Shown here in pieces: positions 1 to 14,800 of a DNA stretch of 64,000 nt; the first letter of the stretch is position 1, and every line of letters starts with the position of its first letter. Position numbers and translations under genes: made by a program. The stretch is from Rugalucina vietnamica (Eukaryota; Mollusca; Bivalvia; Lucinida; Lucinidae). The notes under the pieces were generated by a model. It saw only the letters and a program-made list of their open reading frames with translations, was not told where the DNA came from and did no database searches. Location: NCBI GenBank assembly GCA_964017185.1, contig OZ024882.1:38847988-38911987 (forward strand), read 5' to 3'.

Positions 1-3000
1 ACAATGGCTAGTTTCGGAGCAGTAGACCTAGAAGTGTCGAAAATAGCCAATTCTGTACAGGAAAATATGACCCTAGAGCCGTTGGGGGGCCTGGCTACCC
101 TCCTCATCCTCTTTCAATCCTAATGAGACTTGCCACATACATTCATATATCATATACCTTTATTGCAGTATAAGCGGCTTCCTGGCACAAGAGCTAGTTT
201 GGGAGCAAGAGACCGAGAAAGATCGAAAATAATTTTTTTGCACCCCCCTCTGACATAGTGGGGGGTCTGGCTACCCATCTCATCCTCTTTCAATCCTGAT
301 GAGACTTGCCTCATACTTGTATATACTATACATCTATGTCGTAGTACTAGCGGCTTCCTGGCACAAGAGCTAGTTTGGGAGCAGGAAACCGAAAACTCTC
401 GAAAATGGAATTTTTGACACCCCCCATGACATTGGGGGCCCTGGCTACCCATCTCATCCTCTTTCAATCCTGATGAGACTTGCCACATACTTGTATATAC
501 TATACATCTATGTCGTAGTACTAGCGGCTTCCTGGCACAAGAGCTAGTTTGGGAGCAGGATACCAAAAACTATCGAAAATGGAATTTTTTGACACCCCCA
601 TGATATTGGGGGCCCTGGCTACCCATCTCATCCTCTTTCAATCCTGATAAGACTTGCCACATACTTTTATATAACATATACATTTATCACAGTACTAGCG
701 GCTTCCTGGCACAAGAGCTAGTTTCGGAGCAGTAGACCTAGAAGTGTCGAAAATAGCCAATTCTGTACAGGAAAATATGACCCTAGAGCCGTTGGCGGGC
801 CCGGCTTCCCTCCTCATCCTCTTTCAATCCTAATGAGACTTGCCACATACATTCATATATCATATACCTTTATTGCAGTATAAGCGGCTTCCTGGCACAA
901 GAGCTAGTTTGGGAGCAAGAGACCGAGAAAGATCGAAAATAATTTTTTTGCACCCCCCTCTGACATAGTGGGGGGTCTGGCTACCCATCTCATCCTCTTT
1001 CAATCCTGATGAGACTTGCCACATACTTGTATATACTATACATCTATGTCGTAGTACTAGCGGCTTCCTGGCACAAGAGCTAGTTTGGGAGCAGGAAACC
1101 GAAAACTCTCGAAAATGGAATTTTTGACACCCCCCATGACATTGGGGGCCCTGGCTACCCATCTCATCCTCTTTCAATCCTGATGAGACTTGCCACATAC
1201 TTGTATATACTATACATCTATGTCGTAGTACTAGCGGCTTCCTGGCACAAGAGCTAGTTTGGGAGCAGGAAACCGAAAACTCTCGAAAATGGAATTTTTG
1301 ACACCCCCATGACATTGGGGGCCCTGGCTACCCATCTCATCCTCTTTCAATCCTGATGAGACTTGCCACATACTTGTATATACTATACATCTATGTCGTA
1401 GTACTAGCGGCTTTCTGGCACAAGAGCTAGTTTGGGAGCAGGAGACCGAAAACTATCGAAAATGGAATTTTTTGACACCCCCATGATATTGGGGGCCCTG
1501 GCTACCCATCTCATCCTCTTTCAATCCTGATGAGACTTGCCACATACTTTTATATAGCATATACATTTATCACAGTACTAGCGGCTTCCTGGCACAAGAG
1601 CTAGTTTCGGAGCAGTAGACCTAGAAGTGTCGAAAATAGCCAATTCTGTACAGGAAAATATGACCCTAGAGCCGTTGGCGGGCCCGGCTTCCCTCCTCAT
1701 CCTCTTTCAATCCTAATGAGACTTGCCACATACATTCATATATCATATACCTTTATTGCAGTATAAGCGGCTTCCTGGCACAAGAGCTAGTTTGGGAGCA
1801 AGAGACCGAGAAAGATCGAAAATAATTTTTTTGCACCCCCCTCTGACATAGTGGGGGGTCTGGCTACCCATCTCATCCTCTTTCAATCCTGATGAGACTT
1901 GCCACATACTTGTATATACTATACATCTATGTCGTAGTACTAGCGGCTTCCTGGCACAAGAGCTAGTTTGGGAGCAGGAAACCGAAAACTCTCGAAAATG
2001 GAATTTTTGACACCCCCCATGACATTGGGGGCCCTGGCTACCCATCTCATCCTCTTTCAATCCTGATGAGACTTGCCACATACTTGTATATACTATACAT
2101 CTATGTCGTAGTACTAGCGGCTTCCTGGCACAAGAGCTAGTTTGGGAGCAGGAAACCGAAAACTCTCGAAAATGGAATTTTTGACACCCCCCATGACATT
2201 GGGGGCCCTGGCTACCCATCTCATCCTCTTTCAATCCTGATGAGACTTGCCACATACTTGTATATACTATACATCTATGTCGTAGTACTAGCGGCTTTCT
2301 GGCACTAGAGCTAGTTTGGGAGCAGGAGACCGAAAACTATCGAAAATGGAATTTTTTGACACCCCCCATGATATTGGGGGCCCTGGCTACCCATCTCATC
2401 CTCTTTCAATCCTGATGAGACTTGCCACATACTTTTATATAACATATACATTTATCACAGTACTAGCGGCTTCCTGGCACAAGAGCTAGTTTCGGAGCAG
2501 TAGACCTAGAAGTGTCGAAAATAGCCAATTCTGTACAGGAAAATATGACCCTAGAGCCGTTGGGGGGCCTGGCTTCCCTCCTCATCCTCTTTCAATCCTA
2601 ATGAGACTTGCCACATACATTCATATATCATATACCTTTATTGCAGTATAAGCGGCTTCCTGGCACAAGAGCTAGTTTGGGAGCAAGAGACCGAGAAAGA
2701 TCGAAAATAAATTTTTTGCACCCCCCTCTGACATAGTGGGGGGTCTGGCTACCCATCTCATCCTCTTTCAATCCTGATGAGACTTGCCTCATACTTGTAT
2801 ATACTATACATCTATGTCGTAGTACTAGCGGCTTCCTGGCACAAGAGCTAGTTTGGGAGCAGGAAACCGAAAACTCTCGAAAATGGAATTTTTGACACCC
2901 CCCATGACATTGGGGGCCCTGGCTACCCATCTCATCCTCTTTCAATCCTGATGAGACTTGCCACATACTTGTATATACTATACATCTATGTCGTAGTACT

Positions 3001-5218
3001 AGCGGCTTCCTGGCACAAGAGCTAGTTTGGGAGCAGGAGACCGAAAACTATGGAAAATGGAATTTTTTGACACCCCCCATGATATTGGGGGCCCTGGCTA
3101 CCCATCTCATCCTCTTTCAATCCTGATAAGACTTGCCACATACTTTCATATAACATATACATTTATCACAGTACTAGCGGCTTCCTGGCACAAGAGCTAG
3201 TTTCGGAGCAGTATACCTAGAAGTGTCGAAAATAGCCAATTCTGTACAGGAAAATATGACCCTAGAGCCGTTGGGGGGCCCGGCTTCCCTCCTCATCCTC
3301 TTTCAATCCTAATGAGACTTGCCACATACATTCATATATCATATACCTTTATTGCAGTATAAGCGGCTTCCTGGCACAAGAGCTAGTTTGGGAGCAAGAG
3401 ACCGAGAAAGATCGAAAATAATTTTTTTGCACCCCCCTCTGACATAGTGGGGGGTCTGGCTACCCATCTCATCCTCTTTCAATCCTGATGAGACTTGCCA
3501 CATACTTGTATATACTATACATCTATGTCGTAGTACTAGCGGCTTCCTGGCACAAGAGCTAGTTTGGGAGCAGGAAACCGAAAACTCTCGAAAATGGAAT
3601 TTTTGACACCCCCCATGACATTGGGGGCCCTGGCTACCCATCTCATCCTCTTTCAATCCTGATGAGACTTGCCACATACTTGTATATACTATACATCTAT
3701 GTCGTAGTACTAGCGGCTTCCTGGCACAAGAGCTAGTTTGGGAGCAGGAAACCGAAAACTCTCGAAAATGGAATTTTTGACACCCCCATGACATTGGGGG
3801 CCCTGGCTACCCATCTCATCCTCTTTCAATCCTGATGAGACTTGCCACATACTTGTATATACTATACATCTATGTCGTAGTACTAGCGGCTTCCTGGCAC
3901 AAGAGCTAGTTTGGGAGCAGGAGACCGAAAACTATCGAAAATGGATTTTTTTGACACCCCCCATGATATTGGGGGCCCTGGCTACCCATCTCATCCTCTT
4001 TCAATCCTGATGAGACTTGCCACATACTTTTATATGACATATACATTTATCACAGTACTAGCGGCTTCCTGGCACAAGAGCTAGTTTTGGAGCAGTAGAC
4101 CTAGAAGTGTCGAAAATAGCCAATTCTGTACAGGAAAATATGACCCTAGAGCCGTTGGGGGGCCTGGCTACCCTCCTCATCCTCTTTCAATCCTAATGAG
4201 ACTTGCCACATACATTCATATATCATATACCTTTATTGCAGTATAAGCGGCTTCCTGGCACAAGAGCTAGTTTGGGAGCAAGAGACCGAGAAAGATCGAA
4301 AATAATTTTTTTGCACCCCCCTCTGACATAGTGGGGGGTCTGGCTACCCATCTCATCCTCTTTCAATCCTGATGAGACTTGCCTCATACTTGTATATACT
4401 ATACATCTATGTCGTAGTACTAGCGGCTTCCTGGCACAAGAGCTAGTTTGGGAGCAGGAAACCGAAAACTCTCGAAAATGGAATTTTTGACACCCCCCAT
4501 GACATTGGGGGCCCTGGCTACCCATCTCATCCTCTTTCAATCCTGATGAGACTTGCCACATACTTGTATATACTATACATCTATGTCGTAGTACTAGCGG
4601 CTTCCTGGCACAAGAGCTAGTTTGGGAGCAGGAGACCGAAAACTATGGAAAATGGAATTTTTTGACACCCCCCATGATATTGGGGGCCCTGGCTACCCAT
4701 CTCATCCTCTTTCAATCCTGATAAGACTTGCCACATACTTTTATATAACATATACATTTATCACAGTACTAGCGGCTTCCTGGCACAAAAGCTAGTTTCG
4801 GAGCAGTAGACCTAGAAGTGTCGAAAATAGCCAATTCTGTACAGGAAAATATGACCCTAGAGCCGTTGGCGGGCCCGGCTTCCCTCCTCATCCTCTTTCA
4901 ATCCTAATGAGACTTGCCACATACATTCATATATCATATACCTTTATTGCAGTATAAGCGGCTTCCTGGCACAAGAGCTAGTTTGGGAGCAAGAGACCGA
5001 GAAAGATCGAAAATAATTTTTTTGCACCCCCCTCTGACATAGTGGGGGGTCTGGCTACCCATCTCATCCTCTTTCAATCCTGATGAGACTTGCCACATAC
5101 TTGTATATACTATACATCTATGTCGTAGTACTAGCGGCTTCCTGGCACAAGAGCTAGTTTGGGAGCAGGAAACCGAAAACTCTCGAAAATGGAATTTTTG
5201 ACACCCCCCATGACATTG
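1..5218 (-). repeat. 174 bp satellite array, minus orientation, with higher-order repeats
   Basis: About 30 head-to-tail monomers of roughly 174-178 bp. Landmarks in each are GGCTTCCTGGCACAAGAGC, CTCATCCTCTTTCAATCC and a TATATACTATACATC segment. Several monomer types alternate. A distinctive type carrying AGCAGTAGACCTAGAAGTG recurs near 18, 728, 1,611, 2,496, 3,207, 4,091 and 4,802, so spacings are about 710, 883, 885, 711, 884 and 711 bases. These are four- and five-monomer higher-order units. Another type has TTTATTGCAGTATAAGCGG and a CACCCCCCTCTGACATAGTG segment. The array runs off the left edge of the window and stops abruptly at 5,218 inside a monomer. Open frames on the minus strand are explained by the monomer being 58 codons long; I see no sign that they are coding. 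Confidence 0.95.
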
Positions 5219-5340
5219 ACCGGCGTCAAGTTGGATGAAAATTTCATCCGGTGAAAATTTCATCTAGCAGAAGAAAAAAAAAGTTGGATGAAAATTTCAT
5301 CTGGACCTGCCCAGTAAAAGTGGTTCATGTCAAAACAATT
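5219..5340 (+). repeat. Left terminal inverted repeat of the giant element
   Basis: Contains GTTGGATGAAAATTTCATC twice (about 5,229 and 5,283), with a degraded third copy at GGTGAAAATTTCATC. The core GATGAAA-A-TTTCATC is itself a perfect palindrome with 7 bp arms, so each unit can form a small hairpin. It is separated by a run of about nine A and followed by a segment ending GTTCATGTCAAAACAA. The reverse complement is found at 22,761-22,897 with only a few differences. Confidence 0.85.
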
Positions 5341-5880
5341 CCTGTTCCCGTACTAGCTCTTGTTTAGGCAAGCAGCTTATACTGCAATATAGATACATGT
5401 TGTATGAAGGTTTGTGGTAAGTCTCAGTAGTCAGGGCGCCAAAAGTCAGAGGGGGGGGGGGTCAAAAATGATTCTTTCCATATTTCTCGAGATTCTGTTC
5501 CGAATCCAGCTCTTGTGCCAGCAAGCCGCTTATACTGCGATATAGATAAATGTTCTATGAAGGTTTGTGGCAAGTTTAATCAGGATTGAAAGAGGATCCG
5601 AAGGGTAGTCAGGGCGCCAAAAGTCAGAGGGGGTGTCTAAAATGTGTTTTTTTTATATTCCTCGGTCTCCTGCTCCCAAACCAGCTCTTGTGCCAGCAAG
5701 CCGCTTATGCTTGAATATAGATATATGTCCTATGAAGTTTTGTGTCAAGTCTCATCAGGATTGAAAGAGGATGAGATGGGTAGCCAGGGCCCCCAATGTC
5801 ATGGGGGTGTCAAAAATTCCATTTTCGATAGTTTTTGGTCTACTGCTCCCAAACTAGCTCTTGTGCCAGGAAGCCGATAG
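5341..5880 (+). repeat. Diverged satellite monomers at the inner edge of the left terminus
   Basis: About three monomers in plus orientation that keep the CAGCTCTTGTGCCAGCAAGCCGCTT core but differ strongly from the homogenised array. They carry CGCCAAAAGTCAGAGGGGG blocks and a run of about 13 G near 5,450. They are colinear with the reverse complement of the diverged monomers at 22,059-22,760. Divergence that rises toward the end of the element is the pattern expected when the array interior is homogenised by unequal exchange and the edges are not. Confidence 0.85.
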
Positions 5881-8800
5881 TACTACGACATAGATGCATA
5901 GTATATACAAGTATGTGGCAAGTCTCATCAGGATTGAAAGAGGATGAGATGGGTAGCCAGGGCCCCCAATGTCATGGGGGGTGACAAAAAATCCATTTTC
6001 GAGAGTTTTCGGTCTCCTGCTCCCAAACTAGCTCTTGTGCCAGGAAGCCGCTAGTACTACGACATAGATGTATAGTATATACAAGTATGTGGCAAGTCTC
6101 ATTAGGATTGAAAGAGGATCAGATGGGTAGCCAGGGCCCCCAATGTCATGGGGGGTGTCAAAAAATTCCATTTTCGATAGTTTTCCGTCTCCTGCTCCCA
6201 AACTAGCTCTTGTGCCAGGAAGCCGCTAGTACTACGACATAGATGTATAGTATATACAAGTATGTGGCAAGTCTCATCAGGATTGAAAGAGGATGAGATG
6301 GGTAGCCAGGGCCCCCAATGTCATGGGGGGTGTCAAAAAATTCCATTTTCGATAGTTTTCGGTCTCCTGCTCCCAAACTAGCTCTTGTGCCAGGAAGCCG
6401 CTAGCACTACGACATAGATGTATAGTATATACAAGTAAGTGGCAAGTCTCATCAGGATTGAAAGAGGATGAGATGGGTAGCCAGGGCCCCCAATGTCATG
6501 GGGGGTGTCAAAAAATTCCATTTTTGATAGTTTTCCGTCTCCTGCTCCCAAACTAGCTCTTGTGCCAGGAAGCCGCTAGTACTACGACATAGATGTATAG
6601 TATATACAAGTATGTGGCAAGTCTCATCAGGATTGAAAGAGGATGAGATGGGTAGCCAGGGCCCCCAATGTCATGGGGGGTGTCAAAAAATTCCATTTTC
6701 GATAGTTTTCGGTCTCCTGCTCCCAAACTAGCTCTTGTGCCAGGAAGCAGCTAGTACTACGACATAGATGTATAGTATATACAAGTATGTGTCAAGTCTC
6801 ATCAGGATTGAAAGAGGATGAGATGGGTAGCCAGGGCCCCCAATGTCATGGGAGTGTCAAAAATTCCATTTTCGAGAGTTTTCGGTTTCCTGCTCCCAAA
6901 CTAGCTCTTGTGCCAGGAAGCCGCTAGTACTACGACATAGATGTATAGTATATACAAGTATGTGGCAAGTCTCATCAGGATTGAAAGAGGATGAGATGGG
7001 TAGCCAGGGCCCCAAATGTCATGGGGGGTGTCAAAAAATTCCATTTTCGATAGTTTTCGGTCTCCTGCTCACAAACTAGCTCTTGTGCCAGGAAGCCGCT
7101 AGTACTACGACATAGATGTATAGTATATACAAGTATGTGGCAAGTCTCATCAGGATTGAAAGAGGATGAGATGGGTAGCCAGGGCCCCCAATGTCATGGG
7201 GGTGTCAAAAAATTCCATTTTCGATAGTTTTCGGTCTCCTGCTCCCAAACTAGCTTTTGTGCCAGGAAGCCGCTAGTACTACGACATAGATGTATAGTAT
7301 ATACAAGTATGTGGCAAGTCTCATCAGGATTGAAAGAGGATGAGATGGGTAGCCAGGGCCCCCAATGTCATGGAGGTGTCAAAAAATTCTATTTTCGATA
7401 GTTTTCGGTCTCCTGCTCCCAAACTAGCTCTTGTGCCAGGAAGCCGCTAGCACTACGACATAGATGTATAGTATATACAAGTATGTGGCAAGTCTCATCA
7501 GGATTGAAAGAGGATGAGATGGGTAGCCAGGGCCCCCAATGTCATGGGGGGTGTCAAAAAATTCCATTTTCGATAGTTTTCCGTCTCCTGCTCCCAAACT
7601 AGCTCTTGTGCCAGGAAGCCGCTAGTACTACGACATAGATGTATAGTATATACAAGTATGTGGCAAGTCTCATCAGGATTGAAAGAGGATGAGATGGGTA
7701 GCCAGGGCCCCCAATGTCATGGGGGTGTCAAAAATTCCATTTTCGATAGTTTTCGGTCTCCTGCTCCCAAACTAGCTCTTGTGCCAGGAAGCAGCTAGTA
7801 CTACGACATAGATGTATAGTATATACAAGTATGTGGCAAGTCTCATCAGGATTGAAAGAGGATGAGATGGGTAGCCAGGGCCCCCAATGTCATGGGAGTG
7901 TCAAAAATTCCATTTTCGAGAGTTTTCGGTTTCCTGCTCCCAAACTAGCTCTTGTGCCCGAAAGCCGCTAGTACTAAGACATAGATGTATAGTATATACA
8001 AGTATGTGGCAAGTCTCATCAGGATTGAAAGAGGATGAGATGGGTAGCCAGGGCCCCAAATGTCATGGGGGGTGTCAAAAAATTCCATTTTCGATAGTTT
8101 TCGGTCTCCTGCTCCCAAACTAGCTCTTGTGCCAGGAAGCCGCTAGTACTACGACATAGATGTATAGTATATACAAGTATGTGGCAAGTCTCATCAGGAT
8201 TGAAAGAGGATGAGATGGGTAGCCAGGGCCCCCAATGTCATGGGGGTGTCAAAAAATTCCATTTTCGATAGTTTTCGGTCTCCTGCTCCCAAACTAGCTC
8301 TTGTGCCAGGAAGCCGCTAGTACTACGACATAGATGTATAGTATATACAAGTATGTGGCAAGTCTCATCAGGATTGAAAGAGGATGAGATGGGTAGCCAG
8401 GGCCCCAAATGTCATGGGGGGTGTCAAAAAATTCCATTTTCGATAGTTTTCGGTCTCCTGCTCCCAAACTAGCTCTTGTGCCAGGAAGCCGCTAGTACTA
8501 CGACATAGATGTATAGTATATACAAGTATGTGGCAAGTCTCATCAGGATTGAAAGAGGATGAGATGGGTAGCCAGGGCCCCCAATGTCATGGGGGGTGTC
8601 AAAAAATTCCATTTTCGATAGTTTTCCGTCTCCTGCTCCCAAACTAGCTCTTGTGCCAGGAAGCCGCTAGTACTACGACATAGATGTATAGTATATACAA
8701 GTATGTGGCAAGTCTCATCAGGATTGAAAGAGGATGAGATGGGTAGCCAGGGCCCCCAATGTCATGGGGGTGTCAAAAATTCCATTTTCGATAGTTTTCG

Positions 8801-11800
8801 GTCTCCTGCTCCCAAACTAGCTCTTGTGCCAGGAAGCAGCTAGTACTACGACATAGATGTATAGTATATACAAGTATGTGGCAAGTCTCATCAGGATTGA
8901 AAGAGGATGAGATGGGTAGCCAGGGCCCCCAATGTCATGGGAGTGTCAAAAATTCCATTTTCGAGAGTTTTCGGTTTCCTGCTCCCAAACTAGCTCTTGT
9001 GCCCGAAAGCCGCTAGTACTAAGACATAGATGTATAGTATATACAAGTATGTGGCAAGTCTCATCAGGATTGAAAGAGGATGAGATGGGTAGCCAGGGCC
9101 CCAAATGTCATGGGGGGTGTCAAAAAATTCCATTTTCGATAGTTTTCGGTCTCCTGCTCCCAAACTAGCTCTTGTGCCAGGAAGCCGCTAGTACTACGAC
9201 ATAGATGTATAGTATATACAAGTATGTGGCAAGTCTCATCAGGATTGAAAGAGGATGAGATGGGTAGCCAGGGCCCCCAATGTCATGGGGGTGTCAAAAA
9301 ATTCCATTTTCGATAGTTTTCGGTCTCCTGCTCCCAAACTAGCTCTTGTGCCAGGAAGCCGCTAGTACTACGACATAGATGTATAGTATATACAAGTATG
9401 TGGCAAGTCTCATCAGGATTGAAAGAGGATGAGATGGGTAGCCAGGGCCCCAAATGTCATGGGGGTGTCAAAAAATTCCATTTTTGATAGTTTTCGGTCT
9501 CCTGCTCCCAAACTAGCTCTTGTGCCAGGAAGCCGCTAGTACTACGACATAGATGTATAGTATATACAAGTATGTGGCAAGTCTCATCAGGATTGAAAGA
9601 GGATGAGATGGGTAGCCAGGGCCCCCAATGTCATGGGGGTGTCAAAAAATTCCATTTTCGATAGTTTTCGGTCTCCTGCTCCCAAACTAGCTCTTGTGCC
9701 AGGAAGCCGCTAGTACTACGACATAGATGTATAGTATATACAAGTATGTGGCAAGTCTCATCAGGATTGAAAGAGGATCAGATGGGTAGCCAGGGCCCCC
9801 AATGTCATGGGGGTGTCAAAAATTCCATTTTCGATAGTTTTCCGTCTCCTGCTCCCAAACTAGCTCTTGTGCCAGGAAGCCGCTAGTACTACGACATAGA
9901 TGTATAGTATATACAAGTATGTGGCAAGTCTCATCAGGATTGAAAGAGGATGAGATGGGTAGCCAGGGCCCCCAATGTCATGGGGGGTGTCAAAAATTCC
10001 ATATTCGATAGTTTTCGGTCTCCTGCTCCCAAACTAGCCCTTGTGCCAGGAAGCAGCTAGCACTACGACATAGATGTATAGTATATACAAGTATGTGGCA
10101 AGTCTCATCAGGATTGAAAGAGGATCAGATGGGTAGCCAGGGCCCCCAATGTCATGGGGGGTGTCAAAAAATTCCATTTTCGATAGTTTTCCGTCTCCTG
10201 CTCCCAAACTAGCTCTTGTGCCAGGAAGCCGCTAGTACTACGACATAGATGTATAGTATATACAAGTATGTGGCAAGTCTCATCAGGATTGAAAGAGGAT
10301 GAGATGGGTAGCCAGGGCCCCCAATGTCATGGGGGGTGTCAAAAAATCCATTTTCGATAGTTTTCGGTCTCCTGCTCCCAAACTAGCTCTTGTGCCAGGA
10401 AGCAGCTAGTACTACGACATAGATGTATAGTATATACAAGTATGTGGCAAGTCTCATCAGGATTGAAAGAGGATGAGATGGGTAGCCAGGGCCCCCAATG
10501 TCATGGGAGTGTCAAAAATTCCATTTTCGAGAGTTTTCGGTTTCCTGCTCCCAAACTAGCTCTTGTGCCAGGAAGCCGCTAGTACTACGACATAGATGTA
10601 TAGTATATACAAGTATGTGGCAAGTCTCATCAGGATTGAAAGAGGATGAGATGGGTAGCCAGGGCCCCAAATGTCATGGGTGGTGTCAAAAAATTCCATT
10701 TTCGATAGTTTTCGGTCTCCTGCTCCCAAACTAGCTCTTGTGCCAGGAAGCCGCTAGTACTACGACATAGATGTATAGTATATACAAGTATGTGGCAAGT
10801 CTCATCAGGATTGAAAGAGGATGAGATGGGTAGCCAGGGCCCCCAATGTCATGGGGGTGTCAAAAAATTCCATTTTCGATAGTTTTCGGTCTCCTGCTCC
10901 CAAACTAGCTCTTATGCCAGGAAGCCGCTAGTACTACGACATAGATGTATAGTATATACAAGTATGTGGCAAGTCTCATCAGGATTGAAAGAGGATGAGA
11001 TGGGTAGCCAGGGCCCCCAATGTCATGGAGGTGTCAAAAAATTCCATTTTCGATAGTTTTCGGTCTCCTGCTCCCAAACTAGCTCTTGTGCCAGGAAGCC
11101 GCTAGCACTACGACATAGATGTATAGTATATACAAGTATGTGGCAAGTCTCATCAGGATTGAAAGAGGATGAGATGGGTAGCCAGGGCCCCCAATGTCAT
11201 GGGGGTGTCAAAAAATTCCATTTTCGATAGTTTTCGGTCTCCTGCTCCCAAACTAGCTCTTGTGCCAGGAAGCCGCTAGTACTACGACATAGATGTATAG
11301 TATATACAAGTATGTGGCAAGTCTCATCAGGATTGAAAGAGGATGAGATGGGTAGCCAGGACCCCAAATGTCATGGGGGTGTCACAAAATTCCATTTTTG
11401 ATAGTTTTCGGTCTCCTGCTCCCAAACTAGCTCTTGTGCCAGGAAGCCGCTAGTACTACGACATAGATGTATAGTATATACAAGTATGTGGCAAGTCTCA
11501 TCAGGATTGAAAGAGGATGAGATGGGTAGCCAGGGCCCCCAATGTCATGGGGGTGTCAAAAAATTCCATTTTCGATAGTTTTCGGTCTCCTGCTCCCAAA
11601 CTAGCTCTTGTGCCAGGAAGCCGCTAGTACTACGACATAGATGTATAGTATATACAAGTATGTGGCAAGTCTCATCAGGATTGAAAGAGGATCAGATGGG
11701 TAGCCAGGGCCCCCAATGTCATGGGGGTGTCAAAAATTCCATTTTCGATAGTTTTCGGTCTCCTGCTCCCAAACTAGCTCTTGTGCCAGGAAGCCGCTAG

Positions 11801-14800
11801 TACTACGACATAGATGTATAGTATATACAAGTATGTGGCAAGTCTCATCAGGATTGAAAGAGGATGAGATGGGTAGCCAGGGCCCCCAATGTCATGGGGG
11901 GTGTCAAAAATTCCATTTTCGATAGTTTTCGGTCTCCTGCTCCCAAACTAGCTCTTGTGCCAGGAAGCAGCTAGCACTACGACATAGATGTATAGTATAT
12001 ACAAGTATGTGGCAAGTCTCATCAGGATTGAAAGAGGATCAGATGGGTAGCCAGGGCCCCCAATGCCATGGGGGGTGTCAAAAAATTCCATTTTCGATAG
12101 TTTTCGGTCTCCTGCTCCCAAACTAGCTCTTGTGCCAGGAAGCAGCTAGTACTACGACATAGATGTATAGTATATACAAGTATGTGGCAAGTCTCATCAG
12201 GATTGAAAGAGGATGAGATGGGTAGCCAGGGCCCCCAATGTCATGGGAGTGTCAAAAATTCCATTTTCGAGAGTTTTCGGTTTCCTGCTCCCAAACTAGC
12301 TCTTGTGCCAGGAAGCCGCTAGTACTACGACATAGATGTATAGTATATACAAGTATGTGGCAAGTCTCATCAGGATTGAAAGAGGACGAGATGGGTAGCC
12401 AGGGCCCAAATGTCATGGGGGGTGTCAAAAAATTCCATTTTCGATAGTTTTCGGTCTCCTGCTCCCAAACTAGCTCTTGTGCCAGAAAGCCGCTAGTACT
12501 ACGACATAGATGTATAGTATATACAAGTATGTGGCAAGTCTCATCAGGATTGAAAGAGGATGAGATGGGTAGCCAGGGCCCCCAATGTCATGGGGGTGTC
12601 AAAAAATTCCATTTTCGATAGTTTTCGGTCTCCTGCTCCCAAACTAGCTCTTGTGCCAGGAAGCCGCTAGTACTACGACATAGATGTATAGTATATACAA
12701 ATATGTGGCAAGTCTCATCAGGATTGAAAGAGGATGAGATGGGTAGCCAGGGCCCCAAATGTCATGGGGGTGTCAAAAAATTCCATTTTCGATAGTTTTC
12801 GGTCTCCTGCTCCCAAACTAGCTCTTGTGCCAGGAAGCCGCTAGTACTACGACATAGATGTATAGTATATACAAGTATGTGGCAAGTCTCATCAGGATTG
12901 AAAGAGGATCAGATGGGTAGCCAGGGCCCCCAATGTCATGGGGGGTGTCAAAAAATTCCATTTTCGATAGTTTTCCGTCTCCTGCTCCCAAACTAGCTCT
13001 TGTGCCAGGAAGCCGCTAGTACTACGACATAGATGTATAGTATATACAAGTATGTGGCAAGTCTCATCAGGATTGAAAGAGGATGAGATGGGTAGCCAGG
13101 GCCCCCAATGTCATGGGGGTGTCAAAAATTCCATTTTCGATAGTTTTCGGTCTCCTGCTCCCAAACTAGCTCTTGTGCCAGGAAGCAGCTAGTACTACGA
13201 CATAGATGTATAGTATATACAAGTATGTGGCAAGTCTCATCAGGATTGAAAGAGGATGAGATGGGTAGCCAGGGCCCCCAATGTCATGGGAGTGTCAAAA
13301 ATTCCATTTTCGAGAGTTTTCGGTTTCCTGCTCCCAAACTAGCTCTTGTGCCAGGAAGCCGCTAGTACTAAGACATAGATGTATAGTATATACAAGTATG
13401 TGGCAAGTCTCATCAGGATTGAAAGAGGATGAGATGGGTAGCCAGGGCCCCAAATGTCATGGGGGTGTCAAAAAATTCCATTTTCGATAGTTTTCGGTCT
13501 CCTGCTCCCAAACTAGCTCTTGTGCCAGGAAGCCGCTAGTACTACGACATAGATGTATAGTATATACAAGTATGTGGCAAGTCTCATCAGGATTGAAAGA
13601 GGATGAGATGGGTAGCCAGGGCCCCCAATGTCATGGGGGTGTCAAAAAATTCCATTTTCGATAGTTTTCGGTCTCCTGCTCCCAAACTAGCTCTTGTGCC
13701 AGGAAGCCGCTAGTACTACGACATAGATGTATAGTATATACAAGTATGTGGCAAGTCTCATCAGGATTGAAAGAGGATGAGATGGGTAGCCAGGGCCCCA
13801 AATGTCATGGGGGTGTCAAAAAATTCCATTTTCGATAGTTTTCGGTCTCCTGCTCCCAAACTAGCTCTTGTGCCAGGAAGCCGCTAGTACTACGACATAG
13901 ATGTATAGTATATACAAGTATGTGGCAAGTCTCATCAGGATTGAAAGAGGATCAGATGGGTAGCCAGGGCCCCCAATGTCATGGGGGTGTCAAAAATTCC
14001 ATTTTCGATAGTTTTCCGTCTCCTGCTCCCAAACTAGCTCTTGTGCCAGGAAGCCGCTAGTACTACGACATAGATGTATAGTATATACAAGTATGTGGCA
14101 AGTCTCATCAGGATTGAAAGAGGATGAGATGGGTAGCCAGGGCCCCCAATGTCATGGGGGGGTGTCAAAAAATTCCATTTTCGATAGTTTTCGGTCTCCT
14201 GCTCCCAAACTAGCTCTTGTGCCAGGAAGCAGCTAGTACTACGACATAGATGTATAGTATATACAAGTATGTGGCAAGTCTCATCAGGATTGAAAGAGGA
14301 TGAGATGGGTAGCCAGGGCCCCAAATGTCATGGGGGGTGTCAAAAAATTCCATTTTCGATAGTTTTCGGTCTCCTGCTCCCAAACTAGCTCTTGTGCCAG
14401 GAAGCCGCTAGTACTACGACATAGATGTATAGTATATACAAGTATGTGGCAAGTCTCATCAGGATTGAAAGAGGATGAGATGGGTAGCCAGGGCCCCCAA
14501 TATCATGGGGGTGTCAAAAAAATCCATTTTCGATAGTTTTCGGTCTCCTGCTCCCAAACTAGCTCTTGTGCCAGGAAGCCGATAGTACTACGACATAGAT
14601 GTATAGTATATACAAGTATGTGGCAAGTCTCATCAGGATTTAAAAAAGAGGATCAGATTGGTAGCCAGGGCCCCTAATGTCATGGGGGGTGTCAAAAAAT
14701 TCCATTTTCGATAGTTTTCCGTCTACTGCTCCCAAACTAGCTCTTGTGCCAGGAAGCCGCTAGTACTACGACATAGATGTATAGTATATACAAGTATGTG

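Noticed and set aside
5219-5340. Helitron or LTR terminus at the array edge
   Set aside because: No CTRR end, no TG...CA repeat pair and no primer site; the matching inverted copy at 22,897 fits a terminal inverted repeat better.
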